Counted from the first letter of the stretch, positions 51,218-59,537 are shown. The stretch is 64,000 nucleotides of DNA from an uncultured bacterium (GCA_905214865.1 CAJMNO010000004.1:78396-142395); one strand, 5' to 3'. Numbers and translations are program-made. Notes: a model not told the origin generated them from the sequence alone.

Positions 51218-52081
51218 CTAGCCCTCCAGGAGGGAGAGGACCTCGCGCTTGGCCTCCAGGAAGGCGGGCGTGAGGGCAAACTCCTCGGGGGTCGCCGCGC
51301 CCTCGGGCCGGTCCACGACCACCTCGCGGGCGATGGTGCTGGGCACCCCTCCGGAGGGGTTGCCGCGCAGCACGTAGATCCGCGACGCCATGGACACCGC
51401 CTCGTCCACGTCGTGCGTGATGGCGAGGGTCGCCAGCGAGAGATCGGAGGACATGCGGCAGTACCAGCCGCGCATGTCGGTGCGCGTGAGCGCGTCCAGG
51501 GCGGAGAAGGGCTCGTCGAGCAGCACCACGTCGTTGCCCATGAGGTACGTGCGCATGAACGCGGCGCGCTGGCGCATGCCACCCGAGAGCTCGCCCGGCC
51601 AGCGCTCCTCCGTGCCCGCAAGGCCAAAGCGCTCCATCAGCGGCTCGGCCTTGGCCCGCGCCTCGGCACGTGACATGCCGCCCACCACCAGCGGCAGGCA
51701 CACGTTGTCGATGATGCGCTTGCTGGGGAGGAGCAGGTCCTTCTGCAGCATGTAGCTCACGTGGCCGGGCGCACCGGTGATGTCGCGGCCGTGCAGGAGC
51801 ACCGTCCCGCTCACGGGGCGCGTGAGGCCGCTCAGCGCGTGCAGGATGGTGGTCTTGCCGCAGCCTGAGCGGCCGACGAGGCACACGACCTCGCCGCTCC
51901 CCACATGGAGGCTGACGTCACGGACCACGTCGTGGCCGCCCTCCCAGGCAAGCGTCAGCCCGCGCGCCTCCAGGCTGGGGGCGAGGGGGTCGTCCCTGCC
52001 AGCGGGACGGGCGGCGGGAGAGGGGCCCGTCCCCTCTCCCCCGCCGTCTGCGCCCGGTACGTCGCGCTTGCGTCGCAGCAC
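51218..52081 (-). CDS. thiZ: ABC importer ATPase for thiamine precursor (ThiZ-like)
   Basis: The 287-residue ATPase has Walker A LVGRSGCGKTT (about 69-79), Q-loop MLQKDLLLP, signature LSGGMRQRAAF, Walker B VVLLDEPFSALD and H-loop AITHDVDEA. It matches nitrate/taurine/HMP-type importers. The first 36 residues are a low-complexity extension. The start is GTG, and GGAGG lies across the end of the preceding gene, giving tight coupling. It powers the thiamine-precursor permease. Confidence 0.88.
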   Translation of the reverse strand: MLRRKRDVPGADGGGEGTGPSPAARPAGRDDPLAPSLEARGLTLAWEGGHDVVRDVSLHVGSGEVVCLVGRSGCGKTTILHALSGLTRPVSGTVLLHGRDITGAPGHVSYMLQKDLLLPSKRIIDNVCLPLVVGGMSRAEARAKAEPLMERFGLAGTEERWPGELSGGMRQRAAFMRTYLMGNDVVLLDEPFSALDALTRTDMRGWYCRMSSDLSLATLAITHDVDEAVSMASRIYVLRGNPSGGVPSTIAREVVVDRPEGAATPEEFALTPAFLEAKREVLSLLEG

Positions 52082-52082
52082 G

Positions 52083-53120
52083 CTAGGCCTCCAGGTAGTC
52101 CATGGTCCAGCCGGAGTTCACGTCCAGCTGGTTGTTGACGAGCTTGTTGTCGTTGAGCCACTGGAAGTAGGTGGCCCAGCGTTCCTTGTCGATCACGCCC
52201 CAGCTCTTGGCGTCGGCGATGTACTGGTCCTTGAGGTAGCTCTGGCTCTGGCGCACGAGCTTGGAGTCGAGCTCGGGGACCGCGTCGCAAAGGATCTGCG
52301 CCGCGCCGTCGGGGTCCTTGACGGCGTACTCGTAGCCCTTCTTGGTGGCGCGGACGAAGGCCTTCACCACGTCGGGGCTCTTCTTGCAGAAGTCGTCGTT
52401 GGCGGCGAGCACCGGCGTGTAGAAGTCGAGCTTGTCGTCGATGCTGATGAAGCTGAAGTAGTTGTAGGCAAAGTCCTGGACGATGGCGTTCTGGACGGCC
52501 CAGCCCTCGTACACCCACACGCAGTCGAACTGCTTGTTCTTGAGGCTGGTCACCTCGTCATCGGTGGAGACGGACACCATCTTGACCTTGGAGTAGTCGC
52601 CGCCGTCGGCCTCGACCACGTCCTTGATGGTGGCCTGCTCGACGGGCATGTTCCAGGTGTCGTACACGTGATTCTCCATGTGCTTGGCGCTGGTGATGCC
52701 GTCCTCCTTGCGGCTCATGATGCCCGAGGTGTTGTGCTGGATGATCGCTGCGACCGCCTGGATGGGCAGCGGGTTGTCGGACGCGAGAGCGTTGGCGATG
52801 TAGTCCTGGTACGACACGCCCAGCTGCGCCTGGCCGGAGCCGATCATGGCCTCCGCCGTGTCCTCGGCGGGCTGCACGATGTCGATGTCGATGCCCTCGT
52901 CGGCGTAGTAGCCCTTCTCCTTGGCCACGTAGATGCCCGTGTGGTTGGTGTTGGGCGTGTAGTCCAGGCAGAACGTGATCTTGGTCTTGGCGGCGGAGCT
53001 TGCGCCGGAGTCGGACGTCGAGCCGCCCCTGGACGCGGAGGCGCCGCAGCCCGCGAGGGCGAAGGACCCCAGGGCGAGGCCGCTCGCGGCGAGGAACTGG
53101 CGACGAGACATGCTGTTCAT
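52083..53120 (-). CDS. thiY: NMT1/THI5-type substrate-binding lipoprotein (ThiY-like)
   Basis: The 345-residue protein starts with a twin-arginine-like signal (SRRQFLAASG) and lipobox ALAGC, then a Ser-rich linker. The mature part matches the NMT1/THI5 family: TFCLDYTPNTNHTGIYVAKEKGYY, GSGQAQLGVSYQ and FDCVWVYEGWAVQNA. This family binds the thiamine pyrimidine (HMP or formylaminopyrimidine) in ThiXYZ systems. Its ATG is one base after the permease stop. Regulation by the TPP riboswitch upstream of the operon supports the role. Confidence 0.92.
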   Translation of the reverse strand: MNSMSRRQFLAASGLALGSFALAGCGASASRGGSTSDSGASSAAKTKITFCLDYTPNTNHTGIYVAKEKGYYADEGIDIDIVQPAEDTAEAMIGSGQAQLGVSYQDYIANALASDNPLPIQAVAAIIQHNTSGIMSRKEDGITSAKHMENHVYDTWNMPVEQATIKDVVEADGGDYSKVKMVSVSTDDEVTSLKNKQFDCVWVYEGWAVQNAIVQDFAYNYFSFISIDDKLDFYTPVLAANDDFCKKSPDVVKAFVRATKKGYEYAVKDPDGAAQILCDAVPELDSKLVRQSQSYLKDQYIADAKSWGVIDKERWATYFQWLNDNKLVNNQLDVNSGWTMDYLEA

Positions 53121-53121
53121 G

Positions 53122-53928
53122 TTACTTCTCCCCTTCTGCCCTCTTCCAGGGCATGCAGAGGCGCTGGAGAGCATCGACGAGCCCCATGAGCGCCAGTGAC
53201 AGTGCAGAGATGATGATGATCACCGCAAACATGCGGTCGTACGAGAAGGACTTGCGCACCCGGGTCATGTACACGCCCAGGCCGCTGAAGCCGCCCAGCC
53301 ACTCGCTGATCACGGCACCCACGATGGCGTAGGTGGCGCTGATGCGCAGGCCGCTGAAGAACTGCTCGGCGGCGGCAGGCATCTTGACCTGCCAGAAGAT
53401 CTGCCAGCGCGTGGCGTTCATGGTGCGCATGAGGTCGACCATGTCGGGGTCGACCGACTGAAAGCCCGAGACCAGCGACACCGTTATGGGAAAGAACGTG
53501 GTGAGCACCACGAGGACCACCTTGGGTGCCAGGCCGTAGCCCAGCCACAGGATGAGGATGGGCGCCACGGCGATGGTGGGGATGGTCTGCGAGATGGTGA
53601 TGAGCGGCGAGAACGCCAGGCGAAAGCCCTCGAACCGGTCCATGAGCACCGCGAACGCAAAGCCCACGGCGCAGCCGATCACTAGGCCGAGCGCGGACTC
53701 GGCGAGCGTGGTGGCGGAGTTGGAGACCAGCAGCGGGAAGTCCCCCACCAGCGCCGCCATCACCTGCGTGGGAGTGGGCAGCATGAAGTTGGGCACGATG
53801 CCGCACACCACCAGCAGCTGCCATGCCACGAGGATGGCGAGCGTGGTCACGAGCGGAATCGCCACGCGCCGGGCGCGACCGGTGCCATGCGAGGCGGGAC
53901 GGGCCTCTCCCCTGGAGCCTTGTGCCAT
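53122..53928 (-). CDS. thiX: ABC importer permease for thiamine precursor (ThiX-like)
   Basis: The 268-residue permease has about six helices and the coupling-loop motif near DLMRTMNATRWQIFWQVKMP (E/AA...G region of the SsuC/TauC type). It belongs with the NMT1-type binding protein that follows. The ATG is three bases after the stop of the thiamine-binding-protein gene. It is the channel part of the thiamine pyrimidine importer. Confidence 0.9.
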   Translation of the reverse strand: MAQGSRGEARPASHGTGRARRVAIPLVTTLAILVAWQLLVVCGIVPNFMLPTPTQVMAALVGDFPLLVSNSATTLAESALGLVIGCAVGFAFAVLMDRFEGFRLAFSPLITISQTIPTIAVAPILILWLGYGLAPKVVLVVLTTFFPITVSLVSGFQSVDPDMVDLMRTMNATRWQIFWQVKMPAAAEQFFSGLRISATYAIVGAVISEWLGGFSGLGVYMTRVRKSFSYDRMFAVIIIISALSLALMGLVDALQRLCMPWKRAEGEK

Positions 53929-53931
53929 GGG

Positions 53932-54273
53932 CTACGCGACCTCCGCCTTGCCCGCGGGAGCGAACTCGGGGTCACCCTCGTGGTACTTGGAGACCTTGTG
54001 CTCGGTGGACATGACGTCGCCGCCGGGACGGTAGTCGATCTTGACGTAGGTCATCATCGAGCCGCAGCCCGCCTTGGCGCCCACCAGCTGGCAGTTCTTG
54101 ACGATCTGCATGCAGGTGTCGTAGTCGCCCTCGATGGCGGTCTCGAACGGCCCCACGAAGTAGCTCACGCCCGTGGAGGCGATGTAGGCGATCACCGCGT
54201 CCACCACGCGGCAGGTCTCCTCGTCCGACTTGGAGTCCATGGGCAGAAACTGGATTGCCATGCTACAGTTCAT
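53932..54273 (-). CDS. MTH1187/YkoF-type thiamine-binding protein
   Basis: The 113-residue cytosolic protein is one MTH1187/YkoF domain: MAIQFLPMDSKSDEETCRVVDAVI, VSYFVGPFETAIEGDYD and later beta-alpha-beta elements. YkoF relatives bind thiamine or its pyrimidine. As the first gene of a riboswitch-controlled importer operon it may hold or hand on the imported precursor. AAGGGAAG precedes the ATG at 54273. It carries several cysteines (NCSM, DTCMQIVKNCQ, AGCGSM) that YkoF lacks. Confidence 0.85.
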   Translation of the reverse strand: MNCSMAIQFLPMDSKSDEETCRVVDAVIAYIASTGVSYFVGPFETAIEGDYDTCMQIVKNCQLVGAKAGCGSMMTYVKIDYRPGGDVMSTEHKVSKYHEGDPEFAPAGKAEVA

Positions 54274-54294
54274 GCAGCTTCCCTTCCGGACGCC

Positions 54295-54325
54295 AAAAGG
54301 GGCGCCCACTCCACGTAGGCGCCCC
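54295..54325 (-). terminator. Riboswitch expression-platform terminator
   Basis: On the minus strand GGGGCGCC pairs with GGCGCCCC around a ten-base loop and is followed by TTTT. It lies between the TPP aptamer and the first gene, so TPP binding probably causes early termination. Confidence 0.8.
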
Positions 54326-54341
54326 GAACATCCGGTGCTCT

Positions 54342-54427
54342 GGTCCCTACGCCGGCATTACCCGGATCAGGTTCGGTCAGGGCCGCGTTGCTGGGCTCAT
54401 TCTCAGCCGGCGTGCGCCAGCTCCCGT
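54342..54427 (-). promoter_or_regulatory. TPP riboswitch aptamer (THI element)
   Basis: The minus strand has the classic marks: CTGAGAATGAGCCC, then GACCGAACCTGATCCGGGTA (the conserved pyrimidine- and pyrophosphate-sensing segments) and ATGCCGGCGTAGGGA. P1 is formed by the ends near GGGAGCTG and AGGGACC. The downstream terminator and thiamine-transport genes agree with repression by thiamine pyrophosphate. Confidence 0.96.
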
Positions 54428-54439
54428 TTGTCGCGTGCC

Positions 54440-54445
54440 ATTGTA
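54440..54445 (-). promoter_or_regulatory. -10 element of the thiamine operon
   Basis: TACAAT on the minus strand lies 13 bases before the aptamer 5' end, so the transcript would start almost at the aptamer. No good -35 is visible at 17 bp. Confidence 0.5.
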
Positions 54446-54513
54446 GCGCAAGGGAGAGGGGCATCCCTCCCGGACCTTGGGTTTGTCTCAGGAGGGTAGC
54501 GGGCGCCGCGGGA

Positions 54514-55146
54514 CTACATGCCCCGCAGCGCCGTCTCGTCGAGGATGGCCACCCTTCTCCCCGAGCGCTCTATGTAGCCGGCGTCCTCGAGGTACCTCAG
54601 CTTGCGCGAGAGGGTCTCGGGCGTCGTCCCCAGGTACTGCGCGACGTCCTTCATCCTCATGGGGAGGGTTACCCGGCCCTCTGCCACCCTGGGGAGGCCC
54701 AGGAGGTAGTCGGCAAGGCGCTCCTCAACCCGCCCCATCGAAAGGTATCGCACCTGGCTCTCGACCTGGACCATCTTCTGCGCGGTCAGTTCGAACAGCT
54801 TCAGGGAGATGTCCGGGTTGCTCAGCAGCACCTGGTTGAACGCACGCTTGCTCAGGGTGCACACCTGGGTCCGCTCGAGCGCCTGCCCAAAGAGCGTCTC
54901 GTTGCTCAGGCCAAAGAGCTGCTTCTCCCCCTCGTACCCTCCCGGCCCGACCACGCGGAGGAGTTGCTCCCTACCGCTTGGGGACAGCTGGTACACCTTC
55001 ATGCTGCCGCTGGCCACGATGTCGAGCCTCTCGTCCCCCGGCTGGAAGACCAGCTCGTCCCTCTCGTACGTACGGTGCCGCGCCAGCCCCATGACCTTGC
55101 GCTGCTCGTCGGTGGAGAGGTCGCTGAACAGCGGGACGAGCGACAC
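54514..55146 (-). CDS. Crp/Fnr-family regulator without N-terminal cysteines
   Basis: The 210-residue protein has a cyclic-nucleotide-fold sensor (about 10-115), the dimer helix, and a winged HTH with TPETLSRKLRYLE. E177, S180 and R181 match the E-x-x-S-R set by which FNR reads TTGAT half sites. It lacks the N-terminal cysteine cluster of oxygen-sensing FNR; the only cysteine is C96. It may sense nitric oxide, a metal or heme instead. The start is GTG, nine bases after AGGAG, and 14 bp after the Ric-like gene stop. Matching TTGAC-N4-ATCAA boxes lie before this operon and before the P-type ATPase gene. Confidence 0.88.
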   Translation of the reverse strand: MSLVPLFSDLSTDEQRKVMGLARHRTYERDELVFQPGDERLDIVASGSMKVYQLSPSGREQLLRVVGPGGYEGEKQLFGLSNETLFGQALERTQVCTLSKRAFNQVLLSNPDISLKLFELTAQKMVQVESQVRYLSMGRVEERLADYLLGLPRVAEGRVTLPMRMKDVAQYLGTTPETLSRKLRYLEDAGYIERSGRRVAILDETALRGM

Positions 55147-55160
55147 GCACAGATGCTCCT

Positions 55161-55472
55161 CTATGATCGGACCTCGCTCTCCGTCTTTGGATTGCCTTCG
55201 CCTGCAAGCCTATCAAACTCCCCGAGCAGCCCATAGGTCGCCCTGAACGTCCCGCACACGTCACCGGGGCTGGCGTAGTCGTGCGTGACCTCACGCAGCC
55301 GGGAGAACTCGTCCGCAAGGTCGAGGTTCCCTCCCCTGACCTTGCCCTGGATCCTCTGGTAGATGTCACGCACCTCGAAGACCTCCGGGTGGTTCCTGCC
55401 ATGCGCCTTCGTAATCGCCTTTGTGTAGAGGTCCAATGCCTCGTCGTTCTCCTCAAAGAATTTCCTCACCAT
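55161..55472 (-). CDS. Short Ric-like di-iron protein (Fe-S repair?)
   Basis: The 103-residue protein is helical and carries FFEENDEALDLYTKAITKAHG, NHPEVFEV and DYASPGDVCGTF, which I associate with the short Ric-type iron-sulfur repair proteins of anaerobes. It has histidines and glutamates able to bind a di-iron centre but no N-terminal DUF542 part. Family assignment is tentative. GGTGAGGGGG precedes the ATG at 55472. It is between the HMA protein and the Crp/Fnr gene, fitting a response to metal or nitrosative damage. Confidence 0.55.
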   Translation of the reverse strand: MVRKFFEENDEALDLYTKAITKAHGRNHPEVFEVRDIYQRIQGKVRGGNLDLADEFSRLREVTHDYASPGDVCGTFRATYGLLGEFDRLAGEGNPKTESEVRS

Positions 55473-55485
55473 GGCCTGTGCCCCC

Positions 55486-55716
55486 TCACCTCTCTGACGC
55501 CTTGAGGACGTCGTATCCAATAGACCGGACGGAGTCCGAGACCTCTTCTACGCTCGTTACCGCGTCGTCGAACTCGAACTTTGCCTTGCTGGCGTTGAAG
55601 AGCACCTTCACGCTCTCCTTGCTCACGCCTTCCACCTTGCGAATCGCACCCCCGATCTTCTGCATGCACGTGGGGCATGCCAGGGTCTCGAGCTGCAGGG
55701 TTCCTCTCTTGGTCAT
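55486..55716 (-). CDS. Heavy-metal-associated (HMA) domain protein
   Basis: The 76-residue protein is a single HMA domain, with the metal motif LACPTCMQKI (CxxC) at residues 13-22 and the ferredoxin-like pattern GGAIRKVEGV and FEFDDAVTS. Such proteins carry Cu, Zn or related ions. It lies before the Ric-like and Crp/Fnr genes and after the metal ATPase gene, which lacks its own HMA domain, so it may deliver metal to that pump. GAGAGGAGA precedes the ATG. An FNR-type box lies 64 bp upstream. Confidence 0.9.
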   Translation of the reverse strand: MTKRGTLQLETLACPTCMQKIGGAIRKVEGVSKESVKVLFNASKAKFEFDDAVTSVEEVSDSVRSIGYDVLKASER

Positions 55717-55779
55717 CTTGGTCTCCTCTCTCTTTCCCTCTTGCTGCACCCAGGGTACGGGCAGTCACGGGAAAAGAAA

Positions 55780-55793
55780 TTGATTTGTGTCAA
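55780..55793 (-). promoter_or_regulatory. FNR-type box of the HMA-Ric-Crp operon
   Basis: On the minus strand TTGACACAAATCAA is a TTGAC-N4-ATCAA dyad. TACCCT lies 22 bp downstream as a possible -10, which places the box near -41.5. The sister box before the ATPase gene differs by one base. Confidence 0.75.
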
Positions 55794-55854
55794 GAAACGT
55801 GCCATTTAGTTCTCCCGCTGGCGGGCACGCATATGCGCTGGGCAGGTGAACGCG

Positions 55855-57696
55855 TCAGTACCTCAGGAGGCGCATGGCGTTGAGGATCACGACGAGGATG
55901 CTCCCCTCGTGGACGAACATGCCGACCGCCATGTTCGTCCAGCTGCTGGCGAACAGGCTCAGGATCAGCGCGGCCACCACGGCCAGGGCGATGGCGATGT
56001 TCTCCGCCATGTTGCGGCGGGTTGCCCGGGCGAGCCCCAGGGCATGGGGGATGCGGTGGAAGTCGGAGTTGGTGACTATGACGTTGGAGGTCTCGATTGC
56101 CACGTCCGTGCCATTCCCCATCGCGATGCCGATGTCTGCCAGGGCCAGCGAGGGGCTGTCGTTGACGCCGTCCCCCACGAAGGCCACCGTCTCGCCCATC
56201 GCCCTGCGAGCCCTGACGAACTCCGCCTTGTCCTCGGGGAGCATGCCGCCGTGGGCCTCGCTCAGGCCAAGCTCCCCCGCCACGCGGTCGACGGTCGCCT
56301 GGTTGTCCCCCGAGAGGAGGACCAGGTTCTTGACGCCCATCTCCCTAAGGGCCCTCAGGTCCTCCCCGACGCCCCGTCTGACCTGGTCACGGATGCCAAT
56401 CGCAAGCGCAAGTCTCCCATCCACCGCCACCAGGACGAGGGAGTTGCCCGCCTCCTCCAGGGCACGTATGTCTCCCCTTGCTGCCTCGCCAAACGAGACG
56501 TCGAACCTCTGGAGGAGATGCGCGTTGCCCACGAGCACCTGGTGTTTGGCGAGACGGGCGGCGATGCCCTCGCCCTGGATCACCTCGGTGGAGTCAACGG
56601 GGTACGTCCTCGCGGATGGGTAGGCACCGACGATGGCCTTGGCGAGCGGGTGGCTCGACTCCCGCTCCACGCTCACGAGCAGGTCCTCTGCCAGCTTGCG
56701 GTCACCGTCGTAGTTGATCGACCGAACGACCCGTGGGTCGCCGTACGTGAGCGTCCCCGTCTTGTCGAACAGGATCGTGTCCACCCGCCCGAGCTTGGTC
56801 ATCACGTCGCTGCCCTTGAACAGGATGCCATGGCGCGCGCCGTTGCCTATGCCCGACACGTTTGACACGGGCACGCCGATGACCAGCGCCCCGGGGCATC
56901 CCAGGACCAGTATCGTGATGGCGAGCGAGACGTCCCGCGTGACAAGCCATACGATGGCACCTAGCGCCAGCACCGCAGGCGTGTAGTACCTGGAGAACCG
57001 GTCGATGAAGCGCTCCGCCTGCGACTTGGAGTCCTGCGCCTCCTCCACCAGCTCGATGATCTTGCCAAAGGTCGTGTCCTCCCCGACCCTCTCTGCCCTC
57101 AGCTGCACGGTGCCGTTCTCCAGGATCGTCCCGGCAAACACCTTGTCGCCAATGCCCTTTGCCACGGGGAGCGGTTCCCCGGTGATGCTCGCCTCGTTTG
57201 CGCTTCCACCCCCAAAGGTCACCTCGCCGTCGACGGGAACCCTTCCGCCCGTCCTGACGAGGAGCGCGTCTCCCTGCTCGACCTCGTCGACCGGCACCTC
57301 CTCGAAGCCACCGTCCTCGTTCCTCCGAAGGGCAACCTCCGGCACCATGTCCACCAGACCCCTGATCGCCGAGCGCGTCTTTGCCAGGGTCTTCTGCTCC
57401 AGGAGCGCGCCAAACAGGAAGAGGAAGGCCACGACCGCGGACTCCTCAAACTCCCCGATCGCAAACGCGCCCAGGATTGCGATCGTCACCAGCAGGTCTA
57501 TGCTGACCACGCGCACCCTCAGGGCCTGGACCGCCTGGACCAGTATTGGAAGTCCCCCCACAAGCGAGGCCACAAGCAGGAGACGTCCTTCCGTCTCTCC
57601 GCCACCCGTGCCGAGCCTTGCCACGAGTGACGCCAGGATCAGGGCTCCCGTGACCGCGGTCAGTCGGTTTCTGTTGTGCAACAGCCAGTTCTGCAT
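55855..57696 (-). CDS. Metal-transporting P1B-type ATPase with CPG motif
   Basis: The 613-residue pump has TGEP, the phosphorylated D311 in DKTGTLT, SSHPLAKAI and GDGVNDSPSLALADIG. The metal-site helix reads LGCPGAL (267-269) in place of the usual CPC or SPC, and the last helix pair has VHEGSILVVILNAMRLL, as in P1B-4-like cobalt, iron or zinc exporters. There is no N-terminal HMA domain. AAGGAGG precedes the ATG at 57696; a longer frame upstream is non-coding. Control by an FNR-type box suggests a link to oxygen, NO or iron. Metal specificity is open. Confidence 0.9.
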   Translation of the reverse strand: MQNWLLHNRNRLTAVTGALILASLVARLGTGGGETEGRLLLVASLVGGLPILVQAVQALRVRVVSIDLLVTIAILGAFAIGEFEESAVVAFLFLFGALLEQKTLAKTRSAIRGLVDMVPEVALRRNEDGGFEEVPVDEVEQGDALLVRTGGRVPVDGEVTFGGGSANEASITGEPLPVAKGIGDKVFAGTILENGTVQLRAERVGEDTTFGKIIELVEEAQDSKSQAERFIDRFSRYYTPAVLALGAIVWLVTRDVSLAITILVLGCPGALVIGVPVSNVSGIGNGARHGILFKGSDVMTKLGRVDTILFDKTGTLTYGDPRVVRSINYDGDRKLAEDLLVSVERESSHPLAKAIVGAYPSARTYPVDSTEVIQGEGIAARLAKHQVLVGNAHLLQRFDVSFGEAARGDIRALEEAGNSLVLVAVDGRLALAIGIRDQVRRGVGEDLRALREMGVKNLVLLSGDNQATVDRVAGELGLSEAHGGMLPEDKAEFVRARRAMGETVAFVGDGVNDSPSLALADIGIAMGNGTDVAIETSNVIVTNSDFHRIPHALGLARATRRNMAENIAIALAVVAALILSLFASSWTNMAVGMFVHEGSILVVILNAMRLLRY

Positions 57697-57757
57697 GTCA
57701 TCTGCCTCCTTCTGCTCTGTGTCGCGGACACTGTATTCGCTACGGCGAAGGGGACAA

Positions 57758-57771
57758 TTGATTTGCGTCAA
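57758..57771 (-). promoter_or_regulatory. FNR-type box of the metal ATPase gene
   Basis: On the minus strand TTGACGCAAATCAA is a TTGAC-N4-ATCAA dyad. TACAGT lies 22 bp downstream, the same distance as in the HMA operon promoter, placing the box near -41.5 (class II activation). Confidence 0.75.
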
Positions 57772-57949
57772 GTTGCGGTGTATTGCCGCGTCTTGTTGCG
57801 ACGGAAGCTGTGATGGAGACGCCCGCCCGCGGGCCCGGGCGAATGACAGCACGGGAGCCAAGGGAGCGCGCCGTCGGGCGCGGGCGCGCAACGAGGCGGA
57901 ATTGGTCATACTCTTCCGTCGGGGTTTTCGACTTGTTGGGAGAGGGACG

Positions 57950-59323
57950 ATGGAATCATCTGCTCAAGACATGGGAGGGCGCGAGGCAATTGCCCGGGGC
58001 GCGGGCGAGACGGGCCAGACTCTCGGCGCGCGCGGGTCGCTTGAGGTGGGGGTCGCCCTCTTCTCCATGTTCTTTGGGGCGGGCAACCTGATCATCGCCC
58101 CGCTGCTGGGCGTGCAGGCAGGGCCCAACGCCGTGGTTGCGACGTTGGGGTACCTGGTCTCTGGGGTGGGTCTGCCCATCGCCGCCATCGTGGCCATAGC
58201 CCGCGCGGGAACCGCTGGGGCACTCCTCGACCGCATCGGGACGAGGTTCTCGCGCGTGTTCGCGATTCTCACCTACCTGGCGATAGGGCCCCTGCTCGCC
58301 ATCCCGCGAACCGCCTCGACCTCCTTCGAGATGGTGAGGCCGCTGCTCCCCTCGGGAGGGGACGCGGGCGCCTTTCGGCTGCTGTTCTCGCTCGCCTTCT
58401 TCGCCGCGGCGCTCGCCTTCGCCCTTCACCCGGCTCGGATCGTCCGCCTCATGGGCAAGGTGACGGGACCGCTGCTGATCGCCTTCCTCGTGCTGATGGT
58501 TGCGGCGCAGGTGGTGGCGCCTGCCGGGGACCCGCTCCCAACGGCGCAGGCGGGCTACGCCGCGGCGCCGGCGGTTGCGGGCTTCCTCCAGGGCTACCAG
58601 ACGCTCGACCTTCTCGCATCGCTCGCCTTTGGCGTGGTCATCACCAGCAGCATCCGTGGCCTCGGGGTCACCAGGCCCGATGCGGTCGCCCGCCAGGTCG
58701 CGCGGTCGGGCGTCGTCGCGGGCGCGCTCATGGCGGTTGTGTACTGCGCCCTCAGCTACCTGGGCGCGAGGATGGGAACCGTGATGCCACAGGCACAGAA
58801 CGGAGCGGAGGTCATCTCGCTCGCTGCCTCCATGCACTTTGGCACCGCGGGAACCGTGCTCACCGCCGCCGTCTTCCTCATCGCCTGCTTCAACGTGTGC
58901 GTGGGCCTGGTCTCCTCCATCGGCGAGTACTTTGCCAAGACCTTCCCCCGGCTCCCGTACCGTACCTGGGCGGTTCTCATCGCGGTCGTGTCGTGCGGGC
59001 TCTCCAACGTCGGCCTCACCGCCATCCTCTCCTACTCGGTGCCCGTGCTGAAGGCCCTCTATCCCATGGGAATCTGCACCGTGGCGATGGGCCTCGTGCA
59101 CGGGTCGCAGCGGCACGTGCTGCCCTGGCGCGTCTCGATGGCGTGCGTCGGCGTCGTGAGCACGCTCTCTGCGCTGCGCGACGCGTTCGCCCCCGGCATC
59201 ACGCTCCCGCTCGACCTCCTTCCCCTGTCCTCCATGGGGCTGGGCTGGGTCGTTCCGGGCATCCTGGGGCTTGTCGCGGGGACTGTGGTCGGCGAAATCG
59301 CCCGTGCGCACCATGCCTGCTGA
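57950..59323 (+). CDS. brnQ: BrnQ-type branched-chain amino acid:cation symporter
   Basis: The 457-residue protein has about twelve membrane helices and BrnQ marks: ALFSMFFGAGNLIIAPLLG near residue 36, GYQTLDLLASLAFGVVI (about 218) and a late FSTLAALRDA-like STLSALRDAF. It takes up leucine, isoleucine and valine with Na+ or H+. GGAGAGGG precedes the ATG at 57950. The stop codon lies inside the first unit of a repeat array, so the gene end has been fixed close to the repeat. With azlCD the window has both import and export of branched-chain amino acids. Confidence 0.9.
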   Translation: MESSAQDMGGREAIARGAGETGQTLGARGSLEVGVALFSMFFGAGNLIIAPLLGVQAGPNAVVATLGYLVSGVGLPIAAIVAIARAGTAGALLDRIGTRFSRVFAILTYLAIGPLLAIPRTASTSFEMVRPLLPSGGDAGAFRLLFSLAFFAAALAFALHPARIVRLMGKVTGPLLIAFLVLMVAAQVVAPAGDPLPTAQAGYAAAPAVAGFLQGYQTLDLLASLAFGVVITSSIRGLGVTRPDAVARQVARSGVVAGALMAVVYCALSYLGARMGTVMPQAQNGAEVISLAASMHFGTAGTVLTAAVFLIACFNVCVGLVSSIGEYFAKTFPRLPYRTWAVLIAVVSCGLSNVGLTAILSYSVPVLKALYPMGICTVAMGLVHGSQRHVLPWRVSMACVGVVSTLSALRDAFAPGITLPLDLLPLSSMGLGWVVPGILGLVAGTVVGEIARAHHAC

Positions 59324-59481
59324 GGAAATGCGAGTTGTGGCAATCTGAAAGTCTCGGCTGCTGAGGAAATGCGAGTAATGGCAGAGAACGGGACCCTCAA
59401 AGCACCTCTGACTGCCAACACTCGCCCTTTCTAAGCGACTTGATCCCTCCCGATTGCCACAACTCGAGTTTTCTCAGCAGC
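59317..59481. repeat. Array of four ~41-bp TGCCA/CTCAGC repeats, copy 2
   Basis: Two reverse units, 59317-59345 and 59358-59384 (CTGCTGAGGAAATGCGAGT, 41 bp apart), face two forward units with TGCCA at 59413 (worn) and 59455 (TGCCACAACTCGAGTTTTCT), 42 bp apart. The first unit overlaps the brnQ stop. Order and spacing repeat those of the array at 46785-46990. Confidence 0.8.
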
Positions 59482-59537
59482 TTCCCTTGGGACCGCTCCC
59501 GAGGAAGCTAAATCGGTGGCATCAGGCCCTCGGCATT

